Positions 20,030 to 29,209 of a stretch of 64,000 nt of DNA are shown piece by piece (the first letter of the stretch is position 1; each line of letters opens with the position of its first letter). The stretch is from an uncultured Acetatifactor sp. (GTDB lineage Bacteria; Bacillota; Clostridia; Lachnospirales; Lachnospiraceae): the NCBI GenBank assembly GCA_947588705.1, contig CANPYT010000003.1:20023-84022 (forward strand), written 5' to 3'. The notes beneath the pieces were generated by a model that had not been told where the DNA came from, ran no database searches, and saw only the letters and a list, made by a program, of their open reading frames with translations. A program made the position numbers and the translations under genes.

Positions 20030-21159
20030 AAAAGACATTTTTGAAAAGAACCGCCTCTTTCTTTAAGAAAGAGACGGTCCTGTGTATCGCAGCTCTGCTG
20101 TCCTTCCTTTCCGCTTTTTTGGTGCCGCCTTCCGCGGAATATTGGAAATATATCGACTGGCGGGTATTGGCGTTGCTCTTCGGGCTGATGCTGGTGGTAA
20201 AGGGCTTTCAAAGCATCGGCCTGTTCCAGTACCTCGGGACAAAGCTTCTTTCCCGCATACATACTACCCGGCAGCTCTGCCTGCTGTTGACTGCTCTCTG
20301 CTTTTTCTCCGCCATGCTGATCACCAATGACGTGGCGCTGATCACCTTTGTGCCTTTCGCCGTGATGATCCTCTCCATGGCCGGCGGGAAGGAACTCCTC
20401 ATTCCCGTGGTGGCGCTCCAGACCATCGCCGCCAACCTGGGCAGTATGCTGACCCCCATCGGAAATCCTCAGAACTTATATCTCTATTCGGCGTTTTCCA
20501 TTCCCATGGGGCGGTTTCTGTCAGAAATGCTTCCTCTGACACTCCTGTCATTTTTGCTGCTGACGATCAGCATCTTTTTGCTGCCGGACAAAAAAATCCA
20601 GGCCAAAACCCCGGAAGTGTTTCCGGCTCCTCCCGGCTTCCGGCTGGCCTGTTACCTGCTGCTGTTCCTCGTCGCGTTAAGCTGCGTGGTGCGGCTGCTG
20701 CCCTGGCCGGCGATGCTGGCGATACTGATCGCCGCCGTGCTGATCCTGGACCGAAAGCTTTTCCGGGCGGTGGATTACTTTCTGCTGCTGACTTTTGTAT
20801 GCTTTTTCCTGTTTATCGGAAATATGGAACGGATCCCCGCCATATCCGGGCTGCTGCATGCTTTTATCCGCGGGAAGGAGCTTCTCCTCGGCATCCTGTT
20901 CAGCCAGTGCATCAGCAACGTGCCTGCCGCCATCCTGCTGTCCGGATTTACCGATGCCGCAAGGCCCCTGCTCTACGGCGTAAACATCGGCGGCCTCGGC
21001 ACACTGATCGCTTCTCTGGCAAGCGTGATTTCCTTTCGGATCTACGGCGCCGACAGCGATGCCTCCAAAGGACGCTACCTGAAAACCTTTACCCTGTACA
21101 ACATCGCCTTCCTGGCGCCGCTTGCGGCAGCGGCCGCACTGCTTCTTCACCTGACCTGA
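20026..21159 (+). CDS. ArsB/NhaD/SLC13-type anion permease
   Basis: A 377-residue polytopic membrane protein of the ion transporter superfamily (citrate transporter / ArsB-like). About ten hydrophobic spans are visible. The signature re-entrant segments are [16 protein letters not shown] with [21 protein letters not shown], and in the second half [13 protein letters not shown]. Such proteins move anions such as dicarboxylates or arsenite; the substrate cannot be told from sequence. Its ATG overlaps the pyrG stop (ATGA), so translation is probably coupled. Pairing CTP synthase with a permease is not a known functional unit, so the coupling may only be economical. Confidence 0.85.
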
Positions 21160-21162
21160 CTG

Positions 21163-22047
21163 TCATAATTTCTTTAAATAGTGGCCCAGCACATTTACGC
21201 CCTCATTCAGCACGATAAAAGCCTCGGGATCGTACTTGTGGATGATGGCCCGCAGCCGGTGCACCTCGTATTTCGAGAGCATGATGTATAAGATGTGGGA
21301 GCGGTCATAAGTATAAGCCCCCAGGGCGGACCACTTGGTGATGCCGCGGTTCAGCTCCTGGAACACTTCCTTTTCCAGGGCGGTGGTATCCGCTTTGGTG
21401 ATGACCGTAACCTCCACATTGATGTTCTGGGTGTGTACCCTGTCCATGGCAACAGAATACACGGCGGAATAGATGATGCAATATACTACGATCTCTATGT
21501 CAAACAGCAAAAGGCACACGGCATACAGTGCTATGTTGACAAAAAGGTTGACCTTTCCCACGCTGAAATCCTGCTTCCACCTGGCCAGCAGTACGCCTAT
21601 TACATCCATTCCGCCCCCGGAAGCTCCCATCCTCAGCATGATCCCCGTTCCCGCACCGGCGATGATGCCGCCGACCACACACGCGGCCATTCTCTCTTCT
21701 ACGATCTGAGCGGTGGGGATCAGCGACAAAAACACCGTTATGGCGGTGACCGCAACAAGAGTCTTTCCAAAAAACCTCCGCCCGATCCGTTTAAACGCCA
21801 CCACAAAGATGGGGATGTTTATGGCATAATAAATTACGCCGGCAATATCGAACGTCTCAAAGTGAAGCCCGAAAAACCGGATAAAGACAGTTCGGATCAC
21901 CTGGCAGATACCCATGACGCCGCCGGTGTACAGACCGGCGGGCACCACGAAAAGGTTGATGCCTGCCGCGTACAGGAACGCCCCCAGGACGCTTCCCAGC
22001 GCCCGCTTTCCCTCCTGCTTTACACTCTCTTTATTCATTTTATTCAT
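21163..22047 (-). CDS. YitT family membrane protein
   Basis: A 294-residue protein of the YitT family (DUF161 membrane part plus C-terminal DUF2179). Five or so hydrophobic spans fill residues 15-195, including FVVPAGLYTGGVMGI and AGAGTGIMLRMGASGGGMDVIG, both family hallmarks. The C-terminal soluble domain is VEVTVITKADTTALEKEV ... HILYIMLSKYEVHRLRAIIH. Function is not established for the family; transport has been suggested. Its start overlaps the trxA end by 8 bases (a second ATG lies 9 bases further in). It converges on the permease gene with only 3 bases between stops. Confidence 0.9.
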   Translation of the reverse strand: MNKMNKESVKQEGKRALGSVLGAFLYAAGINLFVVPAGLYTGGVMGICQVIRTVFIRFFGLHFETFDIAGVIYYAINIPIFVVAFKRIGRRFFGKTLVAVTAITVFLSLIPTAQIVEERMAACVVGGIIAGAGTGIMLRMGASGGGMDVIGVLLARWKQDFSVGKVNLFVNIALYAVCLLLFDIEIVVYCIIYSAVYSVAMDRVHTQNINVEVTVITKADTTALEKEVFQELNRGITKWSALGAYTYDRSHILYIMLSKYEVHRLRAIIHKYDPEAFIVLNEGVNVLGHYLKKL

Positions 22048-22366
22048 TGGCCAAAGCCTGCTCGATCTTGTTTTTAAATTCCGCCGCGGAAGAAGCCCCC
22101 ATCCAGCTGGCCGCAGCCGAACCGTTCCGGAAAACCATAAAGGTGGGGATGCTCACGATGCGATACTGTTGGGCGATCTGCATGTTCTCATCCGTGTTGA
22201 GTTTTCCAACCTTCAGTTTCCCCTCAAACTCCTCCGCCACCTTCTCCACCAGCGGAGCCATCATCTTACAGGGGCCGCACCAGTCCGCGTAGAAATCTAC
22301 CAGCACAGGCAGTTCCGACCGCAGCACCTCCTCCTCAAAGTTTTCCGTCGTGAATTTGTATTCCAT
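22040..22366 (-). CDS. trxA: Thioredoxin
   Basis: A 108-residue cytosolic disulfide reductase with the active site DFYADWCGPCKMMAP and the cis-proline loop RIVSIPTFMVF. Length and fold segments are typical. It reduces protein disulfides using electrons from thioredoxin reductase, which is not in this window. A GAAAGGACT site precedes the start. It lies between trmB and yitT in one direction, with a 33-base gap to trmB and an overlap with yitT, so the three probably form an operon. Confidence 0.95.
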   Translation of the reverse strand: MEYKFTTENFEEEVLRSELPVLVDFYADWCGPCKMMAPLVEKVAEEFEGKLKVGKLNTDENMQIAQQYRIVSIPTFMVFRNGSAAASWMGASSAAEFKNKIEQALANE

Positions 22367-22399
22367 ATTACAGTCCTTTCCGTGCCGATTGGCGGCACA

Positions 22400-23077
22400 T
22401 TATTTTACTTGCGCCCTCCGTCCGGCCATGCCGGTACGGCTGATCACATATTTACAGATCGGGTTGCCCTGCGCAGAAAATTTTTCCTCATACTCCGTCA
22501 TCACGTTGCCGCGCACCAACTCCTCATCGCCGTGCAGGTCAAAAGTTATCACCTCCGCCTGCCATCCGGCGGGTTCCAGCTCCCCCACCGCAAAATCAAA
22601 CAGCGCCCTGTTGTCTGTCTTGAACTCCAGTTTTCCATCTTTTTTCAGGATCACATCGTATCGGGCCAGAAATTCCCTGGAGGGAAGCCTGCGCTTGGCA
22701 TGTCTGTCCTTGGGCCATGGATCCGAAAAGTTCAGGAAGATCCGATCCACCTCGCCAGGTGCGAACACAGACAAGATATCCTCCGCATCCATGCGCAGAA
22801 ATTTCAGGTTCGGGAGCTCCTCCCGCTCCATCTTCTGGATCGCCCGGAGCAGTACGCTGGAATATTTTTCAATTCCGATATAATTGATCTCCGGGTGGGC
22901 CTTAGCCATAGTATGTATGAATTTCCCCTTTCCCATTCCGATCTCGATCTGTATGGGGGCATCGTTTCCAAAAATTTTCTTCCATTTGCCGGGGCAGTCC
23001 GGCAAAACCGCCTCCTGCACCACATAAGGGCTCCCCGCGATCACCTCTCTGGAACCCGTAATATTCCGCAGTCTCAT
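22400..23077 (-). CDS. trmB: tRNA (guanine-N7-)-methyltransferase
   Basis: This 225-residue SAM-dependent enzyme forms m7G46 in the variable loop of tRNAs. It has the SAM-binding IQIEIGMGKGKFIHTMA, IGIEKYSSVLLRA, the conserved FLNFSDPWPKDRHAKRRL, and the C-terminal FKTDNRALFDFA and TEYEEKFSAQGNPI. All the family's conserved blocks are present. AAAGAGGG precedes the ATG. It is the first gene of the trmB-trxA-yitT unit, behind a strong SigA-type promoter. Confidence 0.96.
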   Translation of the reverse strand: MRLRNITGSREVIAGSPYVVQEAVLPDCPGKWKKIFGNDAPIQIEIGMGKGKFIHTMAKAHPEINYIGIEKYSSVLLRAIQKMEREELPNLKFLRMDAEDILSVFAPGEVDRIFLNFSDPWPKDRHAKRRLPSREFLARYDVILKKDGKLEFKTDNRALFDFAVGELEPAGWQAEVITFDLHGDEELVRGNVMTEYEEKFSAQGNPICKYVISRTGMAGRRAQVK

Positions 23078-23121
23078 AAACCCTCTTTCCGTTCTCTCTG
23101 ACAGGATCTGCTTTTAAACTT

Positions 23122-23149
23122 ATTATACCACAGGAAACCAAAAGGTCAA
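23122..23149 (-). promoter_or_regulatory. SigA-type promoter of trmB-trxA-yitT
   Basis: On the minus strand TTGACC and a perfect TATAAT are 16 bases apart, about 45 bases before trmB. The divergent carboxypeptidase gene may use TATACT near 23219 on the plus strand. Confidence 0.7.
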
Positions 23150-23252
23150 TTTAAACACACACCAGAAAAAATGTAACGCGCTCCCTCTTTCCTCTTTGGT
23201 TTTTTTCAAAAATGTTGTATACTGTACCTACACGGAAACGGAGAGAGTGCCT

Positions 23253-24809
23253 ATGTATAACAGCTTTTTATCGATCTGTCAGAAAATAACAGGAAAATCC
23301 CGCCAAACGGATCCTTCCGCCCTAATAGCCCCTTACCGCAGGCGGCGGCTGTCGGCCGTGTCAGTATGCGCCGCCATCCTGCTTTCTTTTTTCCGGTGCC
23401 TTACGGTCTCGGCGGCGCCCTCTGAGATAGAGCAGCGCCTGGAGGCGCAGCGCGCCATGGAGATCCAGTCGAATCTGGTTGAAAACTGGCCTACCGGCCC
23501 TGTGGTGTCCGCCGAGTCCGCCATTCTCATGGAAGCGGAGACCGGAACCGTCCTCTATGCCAAGAACATACATCAGAAACAATATCCCGCCAGCACCACC
23601 AAGATCCTGACCACCCTGATCGCCACGGAACAATGCCAGATGGACGAGATGGTGACTTTTTCCCATGACGCCGTCTTTGACACGCCCCGGGACAGCAGCC
23701 ATATCGCCATGGACGTAGGACAGGCCATCACCATGGAACAGTGCCTGAACGCCATCCTGATCCGGTCAGCCAACGAGGTTTCCTTCGCGGTTGCGGAACA
23801 TATCACGGGCACCTCCGACTGGCAGGTCTTTGCGGATATGATGAACCAGCGGGCAAAAGAACTGGGCTGCCTGAATTCCCATTTTGTCAATCCCAACGGT
23901 CTGCCCGACGAAAACCATTACACCACCGCCTACGACCTGGCCATGATCGGAAGGGCTTTTTTCGCAAATGAGATGCTGTGCCAGATCTCCCTCACAAGAA
24001 GGCTTGAGATCCCTGCCTCCGATACGCTGCCCCAGGCTAAAGTGGAGATAAATCAAATGGCGATCATTCCCGGCGGCGCATATGCCTATGAGTATTTGAT
24101 CGGCTGCAAGACAGGCTACACCAATGCCGCCAGAAGCTGCCTGGTATCCGCTGCGGAGCGGGACGGCATGAAGCTGATCTGCGTAGTGATGCACGATGAG
24201 TCTCCCTACCAATATGAGGACACCATCGCGCTCTTTGACTATGGATTCAGCAATTTTGAAAAGGTAAACGTAGCTCAGACCGAGACGAAATATGACATAG
24301 ACAATACGGGATTTTTCTATGGAGGGAACGATATTTTCGGAAGCTCCACTCCCATCCTCTCCCTGAACAGAGATGACTATATCGTCCTGCCCAGGACGGC
24401 GTCCTTCGCAGATACGGAGTCCTCCATCTCCTATGACACCTCCAGCGAATACCAGGCTGCCGTCATCACCTACTCCTACCACGGGGTGGACATCGGCTCG
24501 GTCCGGGTGAATTTTACCGTAAGCCAGCCCCGGACCCATATGTTTGATACCTTCGCCGGATCGGAAGAATCCGAGGAAGAAGAGAAGGATGCGCAGAGAC
24601 CTGTGATCTACGTAAATATTATTCGGGTCTTGATCGGAATGGGCGTGGTCTGCGCAATTATCATTATCGCCGCGCTGATCCGGGCTTTCCTGAAAAAATA
24701 CCAGTTTTCCGGCTGGGGAAACCGCCGGGCCTGGAAAAAAGAAACCAGAGGCCGCAGAAAGAAGGCAAAAAGGGCCAACCGATTCCGGGATTATGACTTC
24801 TGGTCCTGA
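23253..24809 (+). CDS. D-alanyl-D-alanine carboxypeptidase (DacF-like PBP)
   Basis: A 518-residue secreted serine peptidase of family S11 (low-mass penicillin-binding protein) that trims the terminal D-Ala of peptidoglycan stem peptides. An Arg-rich N-terminus precedes a hydrophobic signal segment (VCAAILLSFFRCLTVSAA). The active-site motifs are in order: SxxK as PASTTKIL, SxN as RSANEV, and KTG as GCKTGYTN. A C-terminal membrane span (IIRVLIGMGVVCAIIIIAALI) with a basic cytoplasmic tail anchors it. I chose the ATG at 23253 since the longer ORF would start in the promoter region. Divergent from trmB. Confidence 0.92.
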   Translation: MYNSFLSICQKITGKSRQTDPSALIAPYRRRRLSAVSVCAAILLSFFRCLTVSAAPSEIEQRLEAQRAMEIQSNLVENWPTGPVVSAESAILMEAETGTVLYAKNIHQKQYPASTTKILTTLIATEQCQMDEMVTFSHDAVFDTPRDSSHIAMDVGQAITMEQCLNAILIRSANEVSFAVAEHITGTSDWQVFADMMNQRAKELGCLNSHFVNPNGLPDENHYTTAYDLAMIGRAFFANEMLCQISLTRRLEIPASDTLPQAKVEINQMAIIPGGAYAYEYLIGCKTGYTNAARSCLVSAAERDGMKLICVVMHDESPYQYEDTIALFDYGFSNFEKVNVAQTETKYDIDNTGFFYGGNDIFGSSTPILSLNRDDYIVLPRTASFADTESSISYDTSSEYQAAVITYSYHGVDIGSVRVNFTVSQPRTHMFDTFAGSEESEEEEKDAQRPVIYVNIIRVLIGMGVVCAIIIIAALIRAFLKKYQFSGWGNRRAWKKETRGRRKKAKRANRFRDYDFWS

Positions 24810-24850
24810 TCCCTTCGCCCCGCTTCCGCCTTCCTTCCGCTTTCTATCCT

Positions 24851-25837
24851 TTACTGGTGTTTTTTGTTTTTCCTGACATCCGCCCGATGGTGGTTTTTCC
24901 GGTGATGCAGTTCCTTTGCCTGCTCGCTTCTTGCCCGGAGGGCCGCGGCCTCCTCCGGTGTGATGAGTTTTGCCGTCTTCTCAGCAAAAAGCCTGTCCTC
25001 CTCGGACTTTCTGAACCTGAGCTTATACTTGATGTATCCATGTTTCTCGCAGTAGGCCATACAATAGTAATGCCTGTTGTTCACGGTAAACCATTTCAGC
25101 TTCTTTTTCAGGTTGCGGTGGCAGAGATAACATTTGCTGGACATGACTTCCCTGTCCGAAAACGCATCTCCCTTGTCCGAAAACTCTCTGCTGATATATT
25201 TGACATATGTGTCAAATTGAATATGGATCTCTTTTTCCCGGCTGGCCGGAGGATGAAACACATCGAACGACACTCTCTTCGTCACTTCCGGCTTTTCCTT
25301 CAGGATTTTCGACAGCAGCCTGCCCGTGTAATAGGCGTCGCTGAAAGCCCGGTGAAAGGGGATATCCTTTTCCAGCTCCGCCTGGTCTACCGCATTCTCC
25401 AACCCCCGCCTTGACTTTCCGTCCTCATAGGCCAGGCTGAAAAGCTTCTGCACATCCAAGAAGGCAATAGGGCCATCTGACAGCGGTGTCATATTATAGT
25501 AGCGCATATTCCGCTGCAGCTCCGTCAGATCCGAGCCGCCCCAGGTACAGAACAGATAGTTTTCCTGTCCGCACCAATCCAGGAACTCCCCCATCACCTC
25601 CGGAAATGGCCTGCCTCTTTCCAGTTCCTTCATCTGCAGGTGAATAAGCCGGCTGGTGATCTGGTGCATCTCCGGATAGACGCCGGGCCGGACCAGACGG
25701 CTGAACTCGCTGATCATGACCCCATCTCCGTTCAGTTTGATGGCGCCTATCTCAATGATCTCAAAGGGGATGCCGGGAACCTCCTCCCGGCCGTCGGTGC
25801 TTTGATTCCATTCCAAATCCAATACGATATAATTCAT
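24851..25837 (-). CDS. DEDD-family 3'-5' exonuclease with C-terminal Cys/His motif
   Basis: A 328-residue exonuclease of the RNase T / DnaQ superfamily. Motif I is YIVLDLEWNQ, motif II lies around FCTWGGSDLTEL, and motif III is HRAFSDAYYTGRLL, giving the DEDDh metal-binding residues. The C-terminal third is not part of the exonuclease fold. It contains CYLCHRNLKKKLKWF and a later CEKHGYIKYKLRF, which could bind zinc, followed by a very basic tail. Substrate (RNA or DNA) is unknown. The start overlaps the upstream hydrolase stop by 4 bases, so the two are coupled. Confidence 0.85.
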   Translation of the reverse strand: MNYIVLDLEWNQSTDGREEVPGIPFEIIEIGAIKLNGDGVMISEFSRLVRPGVYPEMHQITSRLIHLQMKELERGRPFPEVMGEFLDWCGQENYLFCTWGGSDLTELQRNMRYYNMTPLSDGPIAFLDVQKLFSLAYEDGKSRRGLENAVDQAELEKDIPFHRAFSDAYYTGRLLSKILKEKPEVTKRVSFDVFHPPASREKEIHIQFDTYVKYISREFSDKGDAFSDREVMSSKCYLCHRNLKKKLKWFTVNNRHYYCMAYCEKHGYIKYKLRFRKSEEDRLFAEKTAKLITPEEAAALRARSEQAKELHHRKNHHRADVRKNKKHQ

Positions 25838-26670
25838 AGAATTTCCTTAACAAAACGGCTTTCAAGCCAGGTATGCGCCAGAGAGATCCAGGAGGAACAC
25901 TCTTCCTGGATCGCCCCTCCCTCCGCGTTCTGCGTCAGCCGGTTAGCCAATCCAAGGCCATGGCCGCCGCAGGGGTACATATGAAATTCCGTGGACACCC
26001 TCGCCCGGCGCAGCGCGTTGACAAATAACAGCGAATTTTCCACCGGCACAGCCTCATCCGTAAAGGTGTGCCAGAGGAAAGCGGGCGGTGTATCTTCACT
26101 CACCCTGTTTTCCAAAGACAGATACTCGGAAAGCTCATCTTCCCGCTCCCGCAGCAGGTTTTCAAAGGATCCCCTGTGGGCGTATTCTCCCGCGGTGATC
26201 ACCGGATAACAGAGAATCATTCCGTTCGGCCGAAGCTGTTCCCGATCCAGCCCCTTCTGTCCAAGAGCCTCCGCCAGGAAATCCTCCTTCCATAAAGTGC
26301 CCAGGCAGGCCGCCAGATGGCCGCCTGCGGAGCAGCCCTGCACAATGATCTTGTCCGGGTCCACATGCCATTCCTCCGCGTTCCGGCGGATCAGCGCCAT
26401 GGCGGAGGCCAGCTCTGTCAATGCCGTCGGATATACCGCGGGGGCGCAGGAATATTTCAGCACCGCCGCGTGATATCCCATCGCCAGAAACTGCAGGGCC
26501 AGCGCCTCCCCCTCCCGTTCCGAGGTATAGGCATAGGCGCCGCCCGGGCAGATCAAAATCAAGGGCCTGGTATCGATCCCGACTTCCTTATGATAATCCT
26601 GAATATAGGTGATCAGCCGGGCCTCCGGCAGCGACCCCCGCACCTGAATCTGACAGGTAAGATGAATCAT
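25834..26670 (-). CDS. Alpha/beta hydrolase, acetyl-esterase type
   Basis: A 278-residue cytosolic alpha/beta hydrolase close to the esterase/lipase group that deacetylates sugars (Axe/BD-FAE-like). It has the oxyanion-hole motif ILICPGGAYAY, the nucleophile elbow VQGCSAGGHLA, the acidic residue in HTFTDEAVPVEN and the catalytic His in CGGHGLGLA. No signal peptide is visible. An acetyl-ester substrate such as acetylated xylo-oligosaccharides is inference from the family. It is followed by the exonuclease gene with a 4-base overlap and preceded by proS in the same direction. Confidence 0.88.
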   Translation of the reverse strand: MIHLTCQIQVRGSLPEARLITYIQDYHKEVGIDTRPLILICPGGAYAYTSEREGEALALQFLAMGYHAAVLKYSCAPAVYPTALTELASAMALIRRNAEEWHVDPDKIIVQGCSAGGHLAACLGTLWKEDFLAEALGQKGLDREQLRPNGMILCYPVITAGEYAHRGSFENLLREREDELSEYLSLENRVSEDTPPAFLWHTFTDEAVPVENSLLFVNALRRARVSTEFHMYPCGGHGLGLANRLTQNAEGGAIQEECSSWISLAHTWLESRFVKEIL

Positions 26671-26727
26671 GTGTTCTTCTCTCCCTTCTGTTTCTTCCGG
26701 TTTCCAGCCATCCGGCTTTTCTTTTTT

Positions 26728-26772
26728 CCAGTAAGCCTTTTCTTAGTAAGCTTTTTCTTAGTAAGCTTTTCC
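26728..26772. repeat. Three tandem 15-bp repeats at the 3' end of proS
   Basis: CCAGTAAGCCTTTTC, TTAGTAAGCTTTTTC and TTAGTAAGCTTTTCC follow each other. The last contains the proS stop codon. Read in the proS frame each unit encodes a Lys-Ala-Tyr ending, so the end of the gene has been triplicated in place. Confidence 0.85.
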
Positions 26773-28191
26773 CCAGTACACCATTTTCTTTGCCGGTTTG
26801 CCGCAGCAGACGCAGGTATCCGCAATATGCTCCTGTTCGAAAGGCATACAGCGGCTGGTGACGCTGAGCTTTTCCTTGATCTCATCCTCGCAGCTCTGTT
26901 CCCCGCACCACATGGCTTTCACAAATCCGGATCTCTCGTGAAATATCTTCACAAATTCATCCATGCTGGAAGCAGTATAGGTGTGAAGATCCCGATGTTT
27001 CCTCGCCCTCTCAAGCATCTCCCGCTGAATGGCATCCAGAAGCTCCTCCACCCTGCTCTCCAGCTCCTCCAGAGAAACCTCCGTTTTCTCCCTTGTATCT
27101 CTGCGGCAGAGTACGCACCTTCCGGCCTCCATGTCCTTCGGCCCGATCTCCACACGGATCGGATACCCTCTCATCTCCGCGTCGGCAAACTTCCATCCGG
27201 GAGATTTGTCCGTATCATCCAGTTTCACCCGGCAGACCTTTTTCAGCCGTTCCGTAAGCTCACGGGCTTTCTCCAGCACACCTTCCTTTTTCTGCTGGAT
27301 AGGGATCACACATACCTGGATGGGCGCTACTTTCGGCGGCAGCACCAGCCCCTCATTGTCTCCGTGCACCATGATGATAGCGCCTATGAGCCGGGTAGTC
27401 ATGCCCCAGGATGTCTGGTGGACATATTTCAAAGTATTGTCTTTGTCCGCGAACTGAATGCCGAACGCCTTTGCAAAACCATCGCCAAAGTTATGGCTGG
27501 TGCCGGACTGAAGGGCCTTTCCGTCGTGCATCAGCGCTTCGATGGTATATGTCGCGACCGCTCCCGCAAACTTTTCCTTCTCCGTCTTCTGACCCTTGAT
27601 CACGGGGATCGCCAGCACCTCCTCACAGAAATCCGCGTACACGTCCAGCATCTGGATCGTGCGCTGCTCCGCTTCCTCCGCTGTGGCGTGGGCGGTATGC
27701 CCTTCCTGCCACAGAAATTCCCGGGAACGCAGGAATGGCCTTGTCTCCTTCTCCCAGCGGACCACGGAGCACCACTGGTTATATACCTTCGGCAGATCCC
27801 TGTAAGAATGAATATCGTTCTTATAAAAATCACAGAACAATGTCTCTGAGGTAGGGCGCACACAAAGACGCTCCTGCAGGGGCTGCAGGCCCCCGTGCGT
27901 CACCCATGCCACCTCCGGCGCAAAACCCTCCACATGATCTTTCTCCTTCTGAAGCAAAGATTCCGGTATAAACATAGGCAGATAGACATTCTCCACCCCT
28001 GTCTCCTTAAACCGGGCGTCCAGCTGCTTCTGGATCAGCTCCCAGATCGCGTAACCCGCAGGCTTGATCACCATACAGCCCTTTACGGAAGTATAGTCGA
28101 TCAATTCCGCTTTTTTCACCACATCCGTGTACCACTGGGCAAAATCCACATCCATGGATGTGATCTCTTCCACCATTTTCTTGTCTGCCAT
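26758..28191 (-). CDS. proS: Prolyl-tRNA synthetase, archaeal/eukaryotic type
   Basis: This 477-residue class II synthetase charges tRNA-Pro. It is the short ProS type 3 without the bacterial editing insertion. Motifs seen: motif 2 [12 protein letters not shown] with [26 protein letters not shown], the motif 3 area [15 protein letters not shown], the anticodon-binding domain, and the type-3 C-terminal zinc-like domain ending [19 protein letters not shown] moved the start from 28440 to 28191: GGGAGG lies 6 bases before it, and the extra ORF translates the tandem repeats and T-box terminator. A T-box leader precedes it, so uncharged tRNA-Pro should induce it. Confidence 0.95.
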   Translation of the reverse strand: MADKKMVEEITSMDVDFAQWYTDVVKKAELIDYTSVKGCMVIKPAGYAIWELIQKQLDARFKETGVENVYLPMFIPESLLQKEKDHVEGFAPEVAWVTHGGLQPLQERLCVRPTSETLFCDFYKNDIHSYRDLPKVYNQWCSVVRWEKETRPFLRSREFLWQEGHTAHATAEEAEQRTIQMLDVYADFCEEVLAIPVIKGQKTEKEKFAGAVATYTIEALMHDGKALQSGTSHNFGDGFAKAFGIQFADKDNTLKYVHQTSWGMTTRLIGAIIMVHGDNEGLVLPPKVAPIQVCVIPIQQKKEGVLEKARELTERLKKVCRVKLDDTDKSPGWKFADAEMRGYPIRVEIGPKDMEAGRCVLCRRDTREKTEVSLEELESRVEELLDAIQREMLERARKHRDLHTYTASSMDEFVKIFHERSGFVKAMWCGEQSCEDEIKEKLSVTSRCMPFEQEHIADTCVCCGKPAKKMVYWGKAY

Positions 28192-28228
28192 TTCCATCCT
28201 CCCTTTCTTTTCCCGGCCCGCGCCCCTT

Positions 28229-28379
28229 GCGGCAGCTGCCACACGGCCATGCAAGCCCGCCCGTCTGGCCCGCTGCCCGCGGAAGTCGCCAAATGGCCTT
28301 TGCAAACACGTCCGTTTGGCTCGTTGCCCGCGGAAATCTCCACATGGCCTTGCAAGCACGTCCGCTGGGCCCGCTGTCC
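28229..28379. repeat. Three tandem ~50-bp repeats in the proS leader
   Basis: Units at 28229-28278, 28279-28329 and 28330-28379 each begin GCGG or GCGGAA, contain GGCC..TGCAA and end near GGCCCGCTG(C/T)CCG. They lie between the T-box terminator and the proS ribosome binding site, an unusual place. A related sequence occurs at 61855-61900. They carry complementary GC-rich stretches and should be structured in RNA. Confidence 0.85.
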
Positions 28380-28384
28380 GCAGG

Positions 28385-28432
28385 AATAAAAATGCGCCGG
28401 GGATCCGATCCCAAAGGGACCGGATTCCCGGC
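28385..28432 (-). terminator. T-box regulated terminator
   Basis: GCCGGGAATCCGGTCCC and GGGATCGGATCCCCGGC pair over 17 positions (one mismatch, one G-T) around a TTT loop and are followed by GCATTTTTATT on the minus strand. The 5' arm is part of the T-box antiterminator. Confidence 0.88.
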
Positions 28433-28697
28433 GGTGCCACCCTGTTTGACGCTGGCGCGTCCTCTCATCTGCCCGTAACGCCGGCCCGCGCCATGCTTTC
28501 CGGCCCTTAGGCCGCTCGCACGGAAACTCCGGGGCAGGTTCCAGATCCTCCGCATAAGGGCCTCCCAGCCGCAGGCTGTTTCCCGTCTGCCACGCCCTCT
28601 CTCTGGGATGCTTCCAATCTGTACTGATCCCCTTCTCAGTCACCTCATATCCGGGCGCCAAAGCCTTTCCCCGACTCAGCTCCCACGATTGCCTAAA
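28385..28697 (-). ncRNA. T-box leader of proS
   Basis: The minus strand upstream of proS contains the T-box core AGGGTGGCACCGC (28431-28443), which overlaps the 5' arm of a strong terminator hairpin, the standard T-box switch layout. An AGAGAG segment with following dyads lies upstream, as in stem III regions. The transcript would start near 28695. Uncharged tRNA-Pro is the expected ligand from the gene context; I did not identify the specifier codon with confidence. The base pairing with the tRNA discriminator is C in TGGC, predicting a tRNA with G at position 73. Confidence 0.85.
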
Positions 28698-28701
28698 AGA
28701 A

Positions 28702-28731
28702 ATTTTAGTGTAAGGGCATGGAATTTGTCAA
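28702..28731 (-). promoter_or_regulatory. Promoter of the proS T-box transcript
   Basis: Perfect TTGACA and TAAAAT are 18 bases apart on the minus strand, just past the broken kinase gene and upstream of the T-box. Confidence 0.7.
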
Positions 28732-28752
28732 GCTTTTTTTCACCTGCCCTGG

Positions 28753-29190
28753 CTATCCGGATCCGCGCCTCTCGGGCGGAAGCTCCATACACGCTTCGAT
28801 CGCGTTGTCCAGGAGATTGCCGATGACGATACAAAGATCCAGCGCCGATACGGAAAGGGCCACCGGTATCTTTGCATCCGCCTTTACCTGGATCCCCTTC
28901 CCGGCCGCCACAGAGAGCTTGCTGTTAAGAATGGCGTCCGCCATCCTGTTTCCCGTCCTGACCACCGTCTCCACATTGGTGAGGTCATCGTCCAGCATGT
29001 CCAGATATCTCTCGAGCTCCTCGTATTCACCCCGGGCCGCGTAAACCTTCATGGTCTGAATGTGGTGCCTGTAATCATGCCGCCAGCCCCGCATTTTACC
29101 GAACATGTCCTCCACTTCCGCGTAATATTTCCGCAGGATCTCCTTCTCAAATGACGCGGCCCGTTTTTCTATCAGCTTATCAAACAGCAT
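28753..29190 (-). pseudogene. C-terminally truncated GHKL sensor histidine kinase
   Basis: A 145-residue remainder of an AgrC/LytS-like kinase. It keeps the dimerisation/phosphoacceptor segment GWRHDYRHHIQTMKVY and the N-box of the ATPase domain (VIGNLLDNAIEAC), then stops soon after. The G boxes needed to bind ATP are missing. Shifting frame after PPER gives a short further stretch (RIRIARAGEKK) resembling the next strand of the fold, so a frameshift plus deletion next to the proS promoter is likely. The start is real: GGGAGGG lies just before it, and no membrane sensor is encoded. It follows the response regulator by 19 bases. Confidence 0.75.
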
Positions 29191-29209
29191 TTCACCCTCC
29201 CTGCCTGTA

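Noticed and set aside
28192-28440. Upstream extension of the proS ORF by 83 residues
   Set aside because: It translates the tandem repeats and the T-box terminator; the GGGAGG site fits the ATG at 28191.
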